From: Verrucomicrobiota bacterium
GTDB taxonomy: Bacteria > Verrucomicrobiota > Verrucomicrobiia > Methylacidiphilales > Verrucolacustridaceae
DNA length: 5,722 nt
Direction of reading: 5' to 3'
NCBI GenBank assembly: GCA_010031845.1
Contig: RGYX01000068.1
Coordinates: 1-5,722, forward strand
The notes under the pieces are model-generated. The model made no database searches. It saw only the letters and a list, made by a program, of their open reading frames with translations, and was not told the DNA's origin. Below, one piece after another: positions 1-5,722 of the stretch (position 1 is the stretch's first letter; each line of letters begins with the position of its first letter). A program made the position numbers and the translations under genes.

Positions 1-492
1 GGGTTCGTCTGTTTGGATCGTGGGAGATCTCCATTCGCGGTTTCGGGTGTTTTCATCCATGGCCGGAGAGTCGATGGGAAATTTCATGATCTGCCGGTAC
101 GTTCCCGCCGGAAGAACTATTTTTTCTCCCGTATCCTTGGCGATCAGAACGGTGTCGCTGGGTAGATTCAGATTGGCCATTTCCGGAGTGATCGGGTTAT
201 TTTTTTTGTCTTCGGGTAGAAGATATTCAGCCGATCCCACCTCCCTCGCGCTTTCTAAGGGAGACGCTTTTCTGCTGGATTCGACGGCAAAAGAGGTTCG
301 CTCCTTTTGAGGCATGGGTTGGGCGTGGGCGGGCAGCGGGATAACAAAGGGAACAGGGTTCTCCCGTGCGATAGGCCGGGGGGAGATAGAAAGCCGGGCT
401 GGGGCGTTACTGTAGATGGAATTTTCATCTGCCGATCCGGTCCATGAGAGACCCAAATAAACGGTCAGGGCAAAAGTGCTGGTGCGAATCAT
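1..492 (-). CDS. Secreted or periplasmic protein of unknown function (C-terminus outside window)
   Basis: This reading frame starts at ATG 492 and stays open for 164 codons to the left edge, so its C-terminus is missing. The first 21 residues look like a signal peptide: an Arg at position 3, a hydrophobic stretch (FALTVYLGLSW), and a small-residue cleavage site after TGSA, with DEN following. The protein is therefore probably exported. Residues about 28-65 are rich in proline (PRPIARENPVPFVIPLPAHAQP), like a flexible linker. The later part (about 100-140) has a segment reading LPSDTVLIAKDTGEKIVLPAG, which could be the start of a small beta domain. I recognise no family. The ATG overlaps the stop of the upstream permease gene (ATGA), so the two are probably co-transcribed and translationally coupled, hinting at an envelope role. 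A real gene is likely because the signal peptide, the open frame and the coupling agree; the function is unknown. Confidence 0.7.
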   Translation of the reverse strand, partial: MIRTSTFALTVYLGLSWTGSADENSIYSNAPARLSISPRPIARENPVPFVIPLPAHAQPMPQKERTSFAVESSRKASPLESAREVGSAEYLLPEDKKNNPITPEMANLNLPSDTVLIAKDTGEKIVLPAGTYRQIMKFPIDSPAMDENTRNREWRSPTIQTDEP

Positions 493-1556
493 GGGGAGAT
501 CAGTCCCGCCCGTCGCAACCAGACCCGTGCCGCGGGATGTTGGCGACTCCATCCCTCAAGTTCCCAGAGCCATCCGACCTTTTCTGCAAACAAGTAGAGA
601 CCCCCGAGGCCGAACAGGATGATGGATCCGGTTCCACCCAAAAAAGCCGGAATTCGATTCCCCTGCCCCAAGGCGACAAAAAGCCTGGTGCAGACCAGGA
701 AACCGAAGAGAACAAAGACACTGCTGAAAATGGTGGCAGCCACGTTTCTCCGGGCATCCGTCATGCCGAAGGCAATTCCAAAAAGGCAGAGCCCAGTTTT
801 CGGTGGCATAAGGTGCCCGCAAACGTTCGTTTAGGCGCGCCTGATCAGTCGCCAAACGAGCCACCGCTGGCCAAGGAAGCTCATCGGGTGGTAGCAACTT
901 GGCCGCCAGGGTTTCCGGAGGTTCAGAAAGTTCCGGGAGGGCCAACTCATCAAGCAAGGGGCCAAGGATCTCCGATCCACTCGCGTAATCCGCCCGTCGT
1001 GCCCCATGGAAATGCCAGATTCCCCCAACATAGGTCGCGGCGTTCGCAAAGATTTTTCCCAGGTCGTTCCCCTCTGGTTCCGTTCTCATCAGGATCTCCA
1101 CATCGCGGATCGTTTGCGGAAAACGGCCTCCTCCGTCGGTTCCTTTTTGATTTCCCGTTTGGTTTTTTCCCGTCCGGCTTGGGCGGTGGGAGAAAGGGAA
1201 TAGGAAAGGAAATAGAGAACTAGGGCCAAGAGGCTGCTGCAAATCAGGAAGGGGCGGGCCAGGGTGACGGGGCTCATTCCGGCGGCCAACAGGGCCACGG
1301 ACTCGCGGTGTCTGGAGAAATAAGCCAAGACATACAGGGTGGCGAAGAGAACCGCGACCGGAAGGATGGACTGCGCCAAGCTGGGTAACTGCACCAGAAA
1401 ATATTTGGCTAACAGGGAAAGAGGGGGGCTCTTTTCCATGAGTCGTCCGACTTTGTCAAAAACATCAAACATCAACCAGAGGGCAAACAAGGCGGCAATG
1501 ATGAAAAACGTGGGAAGCACGACCGACCGCCAAAGATATTTTTCGACGATTTTCAT
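489..1556 (-). pseudogene. LptF/LptG-family LPS export permease, interrupted by two frame changes
   Basis: Family members are the inner-membrane permease subunits of the Lpt transporter, which extracts LPS for delivery to the outer membrane. Three pieces in three frames together resemble one full-length protein. Piece 1 (1556 to about 1113) begins MKIVEKYLWR, has membrane segments near residues 12-33, 62-80 and 102-121, and contains SRHRESVALLAAGMSP, typical of the family. Piece 2 (about 1116 to 781) is the periplasmic part, including the stretch DVEILMRTEPEGNDLGKIFA, then SEPPETLAAKLLPPDEL, ending at WALPF. Piece 3 (about 780 to 489) holds GMTDARRNVAATIFSS and the last two membrane helices. 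Family proteins normally have about 10-14 residues (an RTWY-like stretch) at junction 1 and about 8 at junction 2, so both look like small out-of-frame deletions. Start ATG 1556 matches the family N-terminus; ATG 1613 is in frame but would run into gmhA. Assembly error remains possible. LptF versus LptG cannot be settled; LptG is slightly favoured. Confidence 0.8.
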
Positions 1557-1571
1557 CCGGTGTGCACAATT

Positions 1572-1577
1572 AGGAAG
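1572..1577 (+). promoter_or_regulatory. Ribosome binding site of gmhA
   Basis: AGGAAG lies 8 bases before ATG 1586 and supports that start. The same 29-bp interval separates the divergent permease start (1556) from gmhA, so the promoters of both genes must lie partly or wholly inside the opposite gene. I found no convincing -35/-10 pair. Confidence 0.6.
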
Positions 1578-1585
1578 TCTGGTCC

Positions 1586-2152
1586 ATGAATCTTTCCCAT
1601 GATCTTTCCGCACTGGAGGAAACCGTCAAGCGGTGTCGTGGCCTTTTACCCAACGTGGAAAAGGCGGGTCGCGAGTTGGCAGAGCGTTTGCGAAAAGGAG
1701 GAAAAGTGCTGACCTGTGGCAACGGAGGGAGCGCCGCGGACGCCATGCATATCGCCGAGGAGTTGACCGGGCGTTACCGGGGGAACCGACAGGCTTTGCC
1801 CGCCCTTTGCCTTTCAGCCGATGGATCGGCTCTGACCTGTATCGCCAACGATTGGTCCTACGAGGACGTTTTCTCAAGGCAGGTCGAGGCGTTCGGAAAG
1901 CCCGAAGATGTTTTAATCATCTTCAGCACGAGCGGAAAATCTCCCAATATTCTTAAGGCCCTCGAAATTGCAAAAAGCCGTAAAATGCTGAGGATAGGCG
2001 CTTTGGGTAAAGGGGGGGGGCCGGCGGCATCTCTTTGTGACCACGCAATTGTAGTTCCAAGCGAGGATACCTCGCGGATCCAAGAGATTCACGGATGGCT
2101 GATTCACGCCTGGTTGGAGTGTGTGGAGGCTTTGGCTGTTGGAAAGTCCTAG
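1586..2152 (+). CDS. gmhA: Sedoheptulose-7-phosphate isomerase (phosphoheptose isomerase)
   Basis: GmhA converts sedoheptulose 7-phosphate to D-glycero-D-manno-heptose 7-phosphate in the cytoplasm, the first step towards ADP-heptose for the LPS inner core. The protein has 188 residues, the usual length, and is a single SIS domain. The phosphate-binding motif CGNGGSAADAMHIAEEL covers residues 44-60 and a second motif, STSGKSPN, residues 114-121. The expected metal and catalytic residues are present at family spacing: H55, E59, Q166 and H174, each six lower than the recalled E. coli H61, E65, Q172 and H180. SEDTSRIQEIH (159-169) is also typical. The start is supported by AGGAAG. The gene diverges from the LPS permease gene, consistent with a shared role in LPS. 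A run of nine G (2012-2020) encodes G143-G145 and could be slippage-prone. DiaA-type SIS proteins are related, but the match to GmhA is much closer. Confidence 0.95.
   Translation: MNLSHDLSALEETVKRCRGLLPNVEKAGRELAERLRKGGKVLTCGNGGSAADAMHIAEELTGRYRGNRQALPALCLSADGSALTCIANDWSYEDVFSRQVEAFGKPEDVLIIFSTSGKSPNILKALEIAKSRKMLRIGALGKGGGPAASLCDHAIVVPSEDTSRIQEIHGWLIHAWLECVEALAVGKS
2012..2020 (+). repeat. G9 homopolymer inside gmhA
   Basis: Nine consecutive G follow GGTAAA and encode three glycines (residues 143-145) just before the conserved LCD segment. In the sequence given the gmhA frame is intact through the tract. Gain or loss of one G would truncate the protein. Poly-G tracts of this length act as phase-variation switches in LPS genes of some bacteria; whether that happens here is unknown. 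Confidence 0.9.
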
Positions 2153-2165
2153 GCCTAGGGACTTT
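2143..2165 (+). terminator. Possible hairpin at the end of gmhA
   Basis: AAAGTCC and GGACTTT form a 7-bp stem (plus one possible G-T pair) around the stop codon of gmhA; the loop contains the palindrome CCTAGGCCTAGG in part. A run of seven T follows only at 2183-2189, about 17 bases after the stem, which is too far for a standard intrinsic terminator. The hairpin may still mark the 3' end of the gmhA transcript. The rest of the gap to rpsP (to 2280) holds no gene and no clear promoter; an isolated TTGATA at 2188-2193 has no matching -10 at proper spacing. Confidence 0.3.
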
Positions 2166-2267
2166 ATCCTTGGAAGCCGGGATTTTTTTGATAGGTTTTT
2201 ATGTTCGCTGTTCCTCGCTGGAATTGCCTGATCGATAAGGGCTCTGGAAGAGGGATGGCGGAAACAC

Positions 2268-2272
2268 AGGAG
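2268..2272 (+). promoter_or_regulatory. Ribosome binding site of rpsP
   Basis: AGGAG lies 8 bases before ATG 2281, a strong Shine-Dalgarno site as expected for a highly expressed ribosomal protein. It confirms the start and marks the beginning of the translated operon. Confidence 0.8.
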
Positions 2273-2280
2273 ATAATCTT

Positions 2281-2532
2281 ATGGCGGTGGTGATACGTTT
2301 ACGGAAAGAGGGCAAAAAAAATCGGCCTTACTTTCGGGTGGTTGTGACGGACAAGGAAAGTCCGCGCGATGGTCGTTTTCTCGAACTGGTCGGCACCTAT
2401 GATCCCATGGGGAAGAACGAGGGAATGAAGCTCAAGCTCGATCGCATCGATCATTGGGTCGGACGTGGCGCCCGCCCCAGCGAGACCGTGGCCAGCTTCA
2501 TCCGCAAAGCCCGCCGCAAGACCAAAGCCTGA
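2281..2532 (+). CDS. rpsP: 30S ribosomal protein S16
   Basis: S16 is a small-subunit protein that helps assemble the 16S rRNA 5' and central domains. The 83-residue length is typical. The family signature is at the N-terminus, MAVVIRLRKEGKKNRPYFRVVV, followed by the SPRDGRFLELVGTYDP stretch (residues 27-42) and the C-terminal VGRGARPSETVASFI (60-74) with a basic tail. The strong Shine-Dalgarno site and conserved first residues fix the start. It heads the rpsP-khpA-trmD-rplS cluster; khpA begins 25 bases after its stop. Codons 12-14 contain a run of eight A (2314-2321) in the conserved GKKNRP motif, which is a normal consequence of the Lys-Lys-Asn codons. Confidence 0.97.
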   Translation: MAVVIRLRKEGKKNRPYFRVVVTDKESPRDGRFLELVGTYDPMGKNEGMKLKLDRIDHWVGRGARPSETVASFIRKARRKTKA

Positions 2533-2557
2533 CGGTTCTGGTGAGCTCGGAATTCCC

Positions 2558-2806
2558 ATGCGATATTTCCTGGAGCTCGTTCTCGGTCGTTTGGTCACTC
2601 ATCCCGACGAGGTAGACGTCGAGGAGACGGGGGATGACCGGGGTTCCCTCTTTCGCATCCGCGTAAACCCTGAGGATCTGGGCCGGATCATTGGCCGCAA
2701 CGGTCGAACCATCGAAGCCATCCGCTCCCTTCTCAACGCGGCCAGCCGGGATGGGCGACGCATTTTTGTCGAAGTGGAAGACGGACATCAGGGGGACCTG
2801 GCATGA
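2558..2806 (+). CDS. khpA: KH-domain RNA-binding protein KhpA
   Basis: KhpA is a small cytoplasmic single-KH RNA-binding protein; in Firmicutes it pairs with KhpB (Jag/EloR) and affects cell division and mRNA levels. This one has 82 residues. The GxxG loop of the KH fold is GRNG (residues 46-49) inside [21 protein letters not shown], the hallmark of the family. The preceding strand segment, [12 protein letters not shown], and the final FVEVED complete the fold. Start ATG 2558 gives the normal family N-terminus ([16 protein letters not shown]); the frame is open further upstream, but that part lies inside rpsP and is proline-alanine rich, unlike the family. The ribosome binding site is weak. 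The stop overlaps the trmD start (ATGA). A gene for RimM often sits between this gene and trmD, but there is no room for one here. Confidence 0.9.
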   Translation: MRYFLELVLGRLVTHPDEVDVEETGDDRGSLFRIRVNPEDLGRIIGRNGRTIEAIRSLLNAASRDGRRIFVEVEDGHQGDLA

Positions 2807-3531
2807 GGATCGATTTGTTGACCCTATTTCCCGCCATGGCGCAGGGGGTTCTGGGCGAGAGCATACTCGGCCGGGCCCAACGGGCTGGGTTGGTGGAGAT
2901 CCGGGTTCATCAACTTCGTGATTACGCCAAGGATAAGCACCACACGGTGGATGACCGCCCCTTTGGCGGAGGTCCCGGAATGGTGATGAAGGCGGAACCC
3001 TTGGTGGATGCAATTGAGCATCTGCGTGGTGAGGGCGAGAACCGGGCCCGGGTCATTTTTCTAACTCCGGAGGGTGCCAAACTAAATCAACCCATGGTTC
3101 GCCGCCTCGTCCAAAACCACAAAAGGCTGCTTTTGGTCAGCGGTCACTACGAGGGGATCGACGAAAGGGTGCGCCAAGGATGGATCGATGAGGAAATCTC
3201 CGTGGGCGATTACATTTTAAGCAATGGCACGTTGCCGGCCCTGACCATGATTGACGCCATGGTGCGGCTGATTCCCGGGGTGTTGGGAAATCAGGATTCG
3301 GCCGGATCGGATTCCTTTGAGGGAGAAGGCCTTTTGGAGGGGCCCCAGTACACCCGTCCTGAGGTCTTTCGGGGGATGAAGGTGCCGGAAGTGCTGCTTT
3401 CGGGGCACCATGCGGAGATCGAGGTATGGAGGAGGGAGCAGGCCTTGGTTAGGACGCGGGCTCGACGCGAGGATTTACTTGGAGGGAAAAAACAGGCAGA
3501 ACAGAAGGTTTCCAAGGAGGAATCAGCATGA
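2803..3531 (+). CDS. trmD: tRNA (guanine(37)-N1)-methyltransferase
   Basis: TrmD methylates N1 of G37 next to the anticodon in tRNAs for Leu, Pro and Arg codons, using S-adenosylmethionine, and prevents +1 frameshifting. It is a homodimer of the SPOUT (trefoil knot) class. The 242-residue length is typical. Visible motifs are [10 protein letters not shown] (54-63), [11 protein letters not shown] (113-123), [16 protein letters not shown] (131-146, the knot that binds the cofactor), R155 in RLIPGVLG, and D170 in [12 protein letters not shown]170 and R155 correspond to the recalled catalytic D169 and R154 of Haemophilus TrmD. The usual LSGG is LSNG here. [20 protein letters not shown] (182-201) is the conserved C-terminal signature. 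The tail is Lys/Glu-rich and its codons contain the rplS ribosome binding site. Both ends overlap neighbours by ATGA. Confidence 0.97.
   Translation: MRIDLLTLFPAMAQGVLGESILGRAQRAGLVEIRVHQLRDYAKDKHHTVDDRPFGGGPGMVMKAEPLVDAIEHLRGEGENRARVIFLTPEGAKLNQPMVRRLVQNHKRLLLVSGHYEGIDERVRQGWIDEEISVGDYILSNGTLPALTMIDAMVRLIPGVLGNQDSAGSDSFEGEGLLEGPQYTRPEVFRGMKVPEVLLSGHHAEIEVWRREQALVRTRARREDLLGGKKQAEQKVSKEESA
3514..3520 (+). promoter_or_regulatory. Strong ribosome binding site of rplS within trmD
   Basis: AAGGAGG, a perfect Shine-Dalgarno core, lies 7 bases before ATG 3528 and inside the last codons of trmD. It should let L19 be made at a higher level than TrmD from the same mRNA, as is known for this operon in E. 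coli by other means. Confidence 0.85.
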
Positions 3532-3884
3532 GCTCAAAGGTCATCGAAGCGATCGAAAAGGAACAATTCAAGGAAGGGCGTGCCGGCTTTCGGGTCGGGG
3601 ACAAGGTGAAGGTGTTCACCCGGGTTAAGGAAGGTGACAAGGAACGGACCCAGCTTTTCACCGGAACCGTCATTGCCCGTAAAGGACGCGGCCTCAACGA
3701 ACAGTTCACGGTTCGCCGAATCAGCTACGGGGAAGGGGTGGAGCGAATTTTTCCCGTCCACTCTCCCCGAATCGAGAAGATTGAAGTGGAGACCAAGGGC
3801 AACCCTCGGCGCGCCAAGCTGTTCTATCTTCGGGGTCGGTCGGACATGTCGGTTCAGGAAGTCGTCGAAACCAAGCGGAGCTAG
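3528..3884 (+). CDS. rplS: 50S ribosomal protein L19
   Basis: L19 binds 23S rRNA at the interface of the two ribosomal subunits. The protein has 118 residues, normal for the family. Signatures are [20 protein letters not shown] (21-40), [12 protein letters not shown] (44-55), [20 protein letters not shown] (60-79) with SPRIEKIEV following, and [11 protein letters not shown] (94-104). The start is fixed by AAGGAGG and by ATGA overlap with trmD. The order trmD-rplS is conserved widely across bacteria. rnhB follows after a gap of about 50 bases that contains a GC-rich hairpin. Confidence 0.97.
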   Translation: MSSKVIEAIEKEQFKEGRAGFRVGDKVKVFTRVKEGDKERTQLFTGTVIARKGRGLNEQFTVRRISYGEGVERIFPVHSPRIEKIEVETKGNPRRAKLFYLRGRSDMSVQEVVETKRS

Positions 3885-3915
3885 GGATTCCTCCGGACTG
3901 GAAAGAGGAACATTC

Positions 3916-3935
3916 CCGGTCCGGTGGCAGACCGG
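3916..3935 (+). other. Small hairpin at the rnhB start codon
   Basis: CCGGTC (3916-3921) pairs with GACCGG (3930-3935) around an 8-base loop. The 3' arm reaches the first base of the presumed GTG start of rnhB. No T run follows, so it is not a terminator. It could lower rnhB translation in the mRNA; this is inference from position only. Confidence 0.4.
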
Positions 3936-3939
3936 TGGC
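3921..3939 (+). repeat. 11-bp-offset direct repeat CCGGTGGC
   Basis: CCGGTGGC occurs at 3921-3928 and again at 3932-3939. The second copy contains the presumed GTG start of rnhB and the first copy contains a GTG in another frame. The offset is not a multiple of three. It may be a small tandem duplication or chance in GC-rich sequence. Confidence 0.6.
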
Positions 3940-4498
3940 GGGGGTCGACGAAGTGGGGCGAGGCCCCTTGGCTGGGCCGGTGGTGGCTGCCGCTTATGTC
4001 TTTCACCGTTCGGATACCGTGATTGCGGGGTTGGATGATAGTAAGAAACTGAGCCCTAAAAAAAGGGAGACCCTGTATGCGGTTTTGACCTCGGGCGAGC
4101 ATGGACGCTGGGCTGTGGCGGAGGCATCGGTGGAGGAAATTGAGAAACACAATATTCTGGTCGCCAGCCAAATGGCCATGAGAAGGGCCTTGGAGGCTTT
4201 GGGGGATTTCTCCGGGGTGGTAATGGTGGATGGACCCCGGGCCAAACATCTGGGGAGGGATCACATCGGGATCGTCAAAGGGGACGGGCTTTGTCCCTCG
4301 ATCGCTGCCGCCTCGGTGGTGGCAAAAGTCACGCGGGACCGCATCCTTTTCCGCTTTTCCCAGTTATATCCCCAGTATGGATTTGCCACGAATCAGGGGT
4401 ACGGCACGGCGGCTCATCTCCAGGCTTTGGCCGAACACGGGCCTTGTCCGATCCATCGTCGGTCGTTTTTACCCGTGGGATCTTCGTCCCTGTCCTGA
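3935..4498 (+). CDS. rnhB: Ribonuclease HII (GTG start, position uncertain)
   Basis: RNase HII cuts the RNA strand of RNA-DNA hybrids and removes single ribonucleotides from DNA. From GTG 3935 the protein has 187 residues. The catalytic DEDD set is complete: D5 and E6 in AGVDEVGRGPLAGPVVAAA, D99 in VMVDGPRAKHLG, and D135 in SVVAKVTRDR. KGDGLCPSIAAAS (115-127), NQGYGTAAHL and HGPCPIHRRSFLPV (169-181) are family signatures. The start is odd. Most bacterial RNase HII proteins have 10 or more residues before AGVDE, but no ATG, GTG or TTG lies upstream in this frame after rplS. The frame is open upstream (DWKEEHSRSGGRPVAGVDE), with only rare ATT 3887 as an alternative. An AGAGGAA at 3904-3910 is too far from the GTG. 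The product is certain; the first residues are not. Confidence 0.9.
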   Translation: MAGVDEVGRGPLAGPVVAAAYVFHRSDTVIAGLDDSKKLSPKKRETLYAVLTSGEHGRWAVAEASVEEIEKHNILVASQMAMRRALEALGDFSGVVMVDGPRAKHLGRDHIGIVKGDGLCPSIAAASVVAKVTRDRILFRFSQLYPQYGFATNQGYGTAAHLQALAEHGPCPIHRRSFLPVGSSSLS

Positions 4499-4514
4499 TT
4501 GGAAAAGCAGCCGC

Positions 4515-4889
4515 TTGGCCGGTCGGTATGGGGAGGCTGTGGCCGCCTGCCACCTTGCGCGGGCAGGATTAAGGGTCTTGGTGCGAAACTTTCAGGCCCG
4601 GGGCGGGGAGATTGATCTGATTGTCAGGCATGGAACGGAATTGGTCATGGTGGAGGTTAAGACCCGTCACATGCGGGCAAAAATGGCGCCGGAACATTCG
4701 GTAACTTGGATCAAGCAAAGAAAAATTATCGCCACGGCCAATGCCTACTTGCGGGAGTTGGCCGGTAGACCCCCTCCCGTGCGGTTTGACATTGTGGAAG
4801 TTTCTTATGAGTCGCGTACCTTGCCCCGAGTCCGGTGGATTCGTGGGGCCTTTTCCTTGCAAGAGGCAGGTTTCACCTGGAGCCGATGA
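4515..4889 (+). CDS. yraN: YraN family (UPF0102) nuclease-fold protein, probable TTG start
   Basis: YraN proteins have the restriction-endonuclease-like fold and are commonly found beside rnhB and comM; their cellular role is not established. The core motifs are present: GGEIDLIVR (residues 30-38 from the chosen start), with E32 and D34, and VEVKTR (46-51), together forming the PD-(D/E)xK-like active site. [10 protein letters not shown] and RFDIVEV are also typical. TTG 4515, preceded by GGAAAAG seven bases upstream, gives 124 residues, the normal family length, and begins 17 bases after the rnhB stop. The frame is open much further upstream, with ATG 4377 and ATG 4230 lying inside rnhB; these would add 46 or 95 residues without family resemblance. 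The stop overlaps the comM start (ATGA). Product confidence is high, start confidence moderate. Confidence 0.85.
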   Translation: MAGRYGEAVAACHLARAGLRVLVRNFQARGGEIDLIVRHGTELVMVEVKTRHMRAKMAPEHSVTWIKQRKIIATANAYLRELAGRPPPVRFDIVEVSYESRTLPRVRWIRGAFSLQEAGFTWSR

Positions 4890-5722
4890 AAAACTTCTCC
4901 AGCACGTGGTCGGCGGCGGTGGTGGGCGTGGAGGCCTTGCCGGTTGAAGTGGAGGTGGATGCCGGCGGAGGAAAAGAGAACTTTGTCGTGGTAGGGCTGC
5001 CGGATACGGCCGTGAAGGAGTCCCGCCAACGGGTGAAAGCAGCGATCTACAACAGCGGGTACTATGTTCCCGAGGGGTTTATCACGGCCAGTTTGGCACC
5101 GGCCGATCTGAAAAAAGCCGGGCCCAGCTTTGATCTTCCCATTGCCTTGGGCCTTTTGGCCTGTGCGGGGTTGGTCAACCGGGATCGTTTAGGCGAGTGG
5201 ATGGTCATTGGAGAATTGGGGTTGGACGGAGAAGTCCGACCGGTTCGCGGAGCCTTGGCCATCGCTCTCTTGGCCAGAAATCAACGGGTTCGGGGTTTGA
5301 TGGTTCCCCATTTGAACGCCGCTGAGGCGTCTGTGGTGGATGGGGTTCGGGTGATTCCGGTGAGGGATTTGCGGGAGGCCGCAGAGATTGTGGAGGGGAA
5401 GGCCCAGCCTTGTGGAGTGACGCCTTCAAAAATGAAAAACGGGAATGGAACTTCCGGAGAGTCATCGAAGGGTGCGGACTTTTGTGAAGTGAAAGGACAA
5501 GAGACGGTAAAACGGGCTTTGGAGATTGCAGCGGCCGGAAATCACAATCTTTTGATGATCGGCCCACCGGGATCAGGAAAGAGCATGTTGGCCAAGAGGG
5601 TTCCAGGAATCTTGCCCAGAATGACCATGGAGGAGTCGTTTGAGACCACCCGCATCCACAGTGTGGCCGGCTTCCTTAAAACCGATGAGTCGTTGGTCCG
5701 GGAGCGCCCGTTCCGCAGTCCC
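4886..5722 (+). CDS. comM: ComM/YifB Mg-chelatase-like AAA+ ATPase (N-terminal part, cut by window edge)
   Basis: Family members are AAA+ proteins of about 500 residues; ComM is a hexameric helicase that promotes branch migration when transformed DNA is integrated. The first 279 residues are present. The N-terminal domain (about 8-170) has a Lon-protease-like fold in this family and shows [20 protein letters not shown] (33-52), [20 protein letters not shown] (68-87) and [19 protein letters not shown] (109-127). A linker (about 171-197) is rich in Gly, Ser and Lys. The ATPase domain starts at [20 protein letters not shown] and holds the Walker A motif GPPGSGKS (226-233), then [10 protein letters not shown] and RPFRSP, the start of the usual RPFRSPHH. 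The Walker B and C-terminal domain lie beyond the window. The start overlaps the yraN stop and the N-terminus aligns with the family. The comM-yraN-rnhB neighbourhood is common. Confidence 0.95.
   Translation, partial: MKNFSSTWSAAVVGVEALPVEVEVDAGGGKENFVVVGLPDTAVKESRQRVKAAIYNSGYYVPEGFITASLAPADLKKAGPSFDLPIALGLLACAGLVNRDRLGEWMVIGELGLDGEVRPVRGALAIALLARNQRVRGLMVPHLNAAEASVVDGVRVIPVRDLREAAEIVEGKAQPCGVTPSKMKNGNGTSGESSKGADFCEVKGQETVKRALEIAAAGNHNLLMIGPPGSGKSMLAKRVPGILPRMTMEESFETTRIHSVAGFLKTDESLVRERPFRSP

Noticed and set aside
20..310. A 96-codon plus-strand open frame at the left end
   Set aside because: It is antisense to the signal-peptide protein, which is open to the edge and coupled to the permease.
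444..1223. A 259-codon plus-strand open frame
   Set aside because: It lies antisense to the permease and its product is of low complexity with no recognisable fold; the minus strand carries clear family motifs.
489..1556. Programmed frameshifting in the permease
   Set aside because: No slippery heptamer with a following structure is seen at the first junction, and conserved residues seem to be missing at both, which points to deletions rather than recoding.
2188..2193. TTGATA as a -35 box for the rpsP operon
   Set aside because: No -10-like hexamer is found 16-18 bases downstream.
2201..2293. Short open frame starting at ATG 2201 before rpsP
   Set aside because: About 30 codons, no ribosome binding site, overlaps the rpsP start; no support as a gene or leader peptide.
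2465..2557. Upstream extension of khpA from ATG 2465
   Set aside because: The added residues lie within rpsP and do not resemble the KH protein family; ATG 2558 gives the expected N-terminus.
3634..4038. A 134-codon frame overlapping rplS and rnhB
   Set aside because: It is an out-of-frame shadow of two well-supported genes.

Overview
The window looks like a chromosomal core region of a Gram-negative bacterium with moderately high GC. It carries two lipopolysaccharide (LPS) genes followed by a compact cluster of translation and nucleic-acid genes. The LPS genes (an LptF/LptG-type permease and a sedoheptulose-7-phosphate isomerase) imply an outer membrane. The ribosomal cluster runs rpsP-khpA-trmD-rplS-rnhB-yraN-comM. 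It lacks rimM between the KH gene and trmD, and TrmD carries the variant LSNGTLPA in its knot region. From memory, both traits fit the Planctomycetes-Verrucomicrobia-Chlamydiae group, most likely Verrucomicrobiota. That placement is an inference and was not tested by a search.

Positions 1-1556 are on the minus strand. The LPS-export permease of the LptF/LptG family comes first in transcription order. Its similarity is spread over three reading frames, with two interruptions near 1113 and 780, so it cannot be read through as it stands. Its end overlaps by four bases (ATGA) the start of a secreted protein of unknown function, which runs off the left edge of the window. Only 29 bp separate the permease start from the divergent gmhA.

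Positions 1586-2152 hold gmhA on the plus strand, first enzyme of the ADP-heptose branch of LPS core synthesis. It contains an uninterrupted run of nine G. A 128-bp gap follows, with a hairpin overlapping the gmhA stop, a T-rich stretch and the rpsP ribosome binding site.

Positions 2281-5722 look like one operon on the plus strand: ribosomal protein S16, the RNA-binding KH protein KhpA, tRNA m1G37 methyltransferase TrmD, ribosomal protein L19, RNase HII, a YraN (UPF0102) nuclease-fold protein, and the N-terminal half of a ComM/YifB Mg-chelatase-like AAA+ protein cut by the right edge. Three junctions are ATGA overlaps (khpA/trmD, trmD/rplS, yraN/comM), which suggests translational coupling. 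RNase HII and YraN have no ATG at the expected place and probably use GTG and TTG.

I see no mobile element, CRISPR array, tRNA or rRNA, and no convincing new biological system. The points most worth a second look are the broken permease, the missing rimM, the G9 tract in gmhA and the odd rnhB start region.
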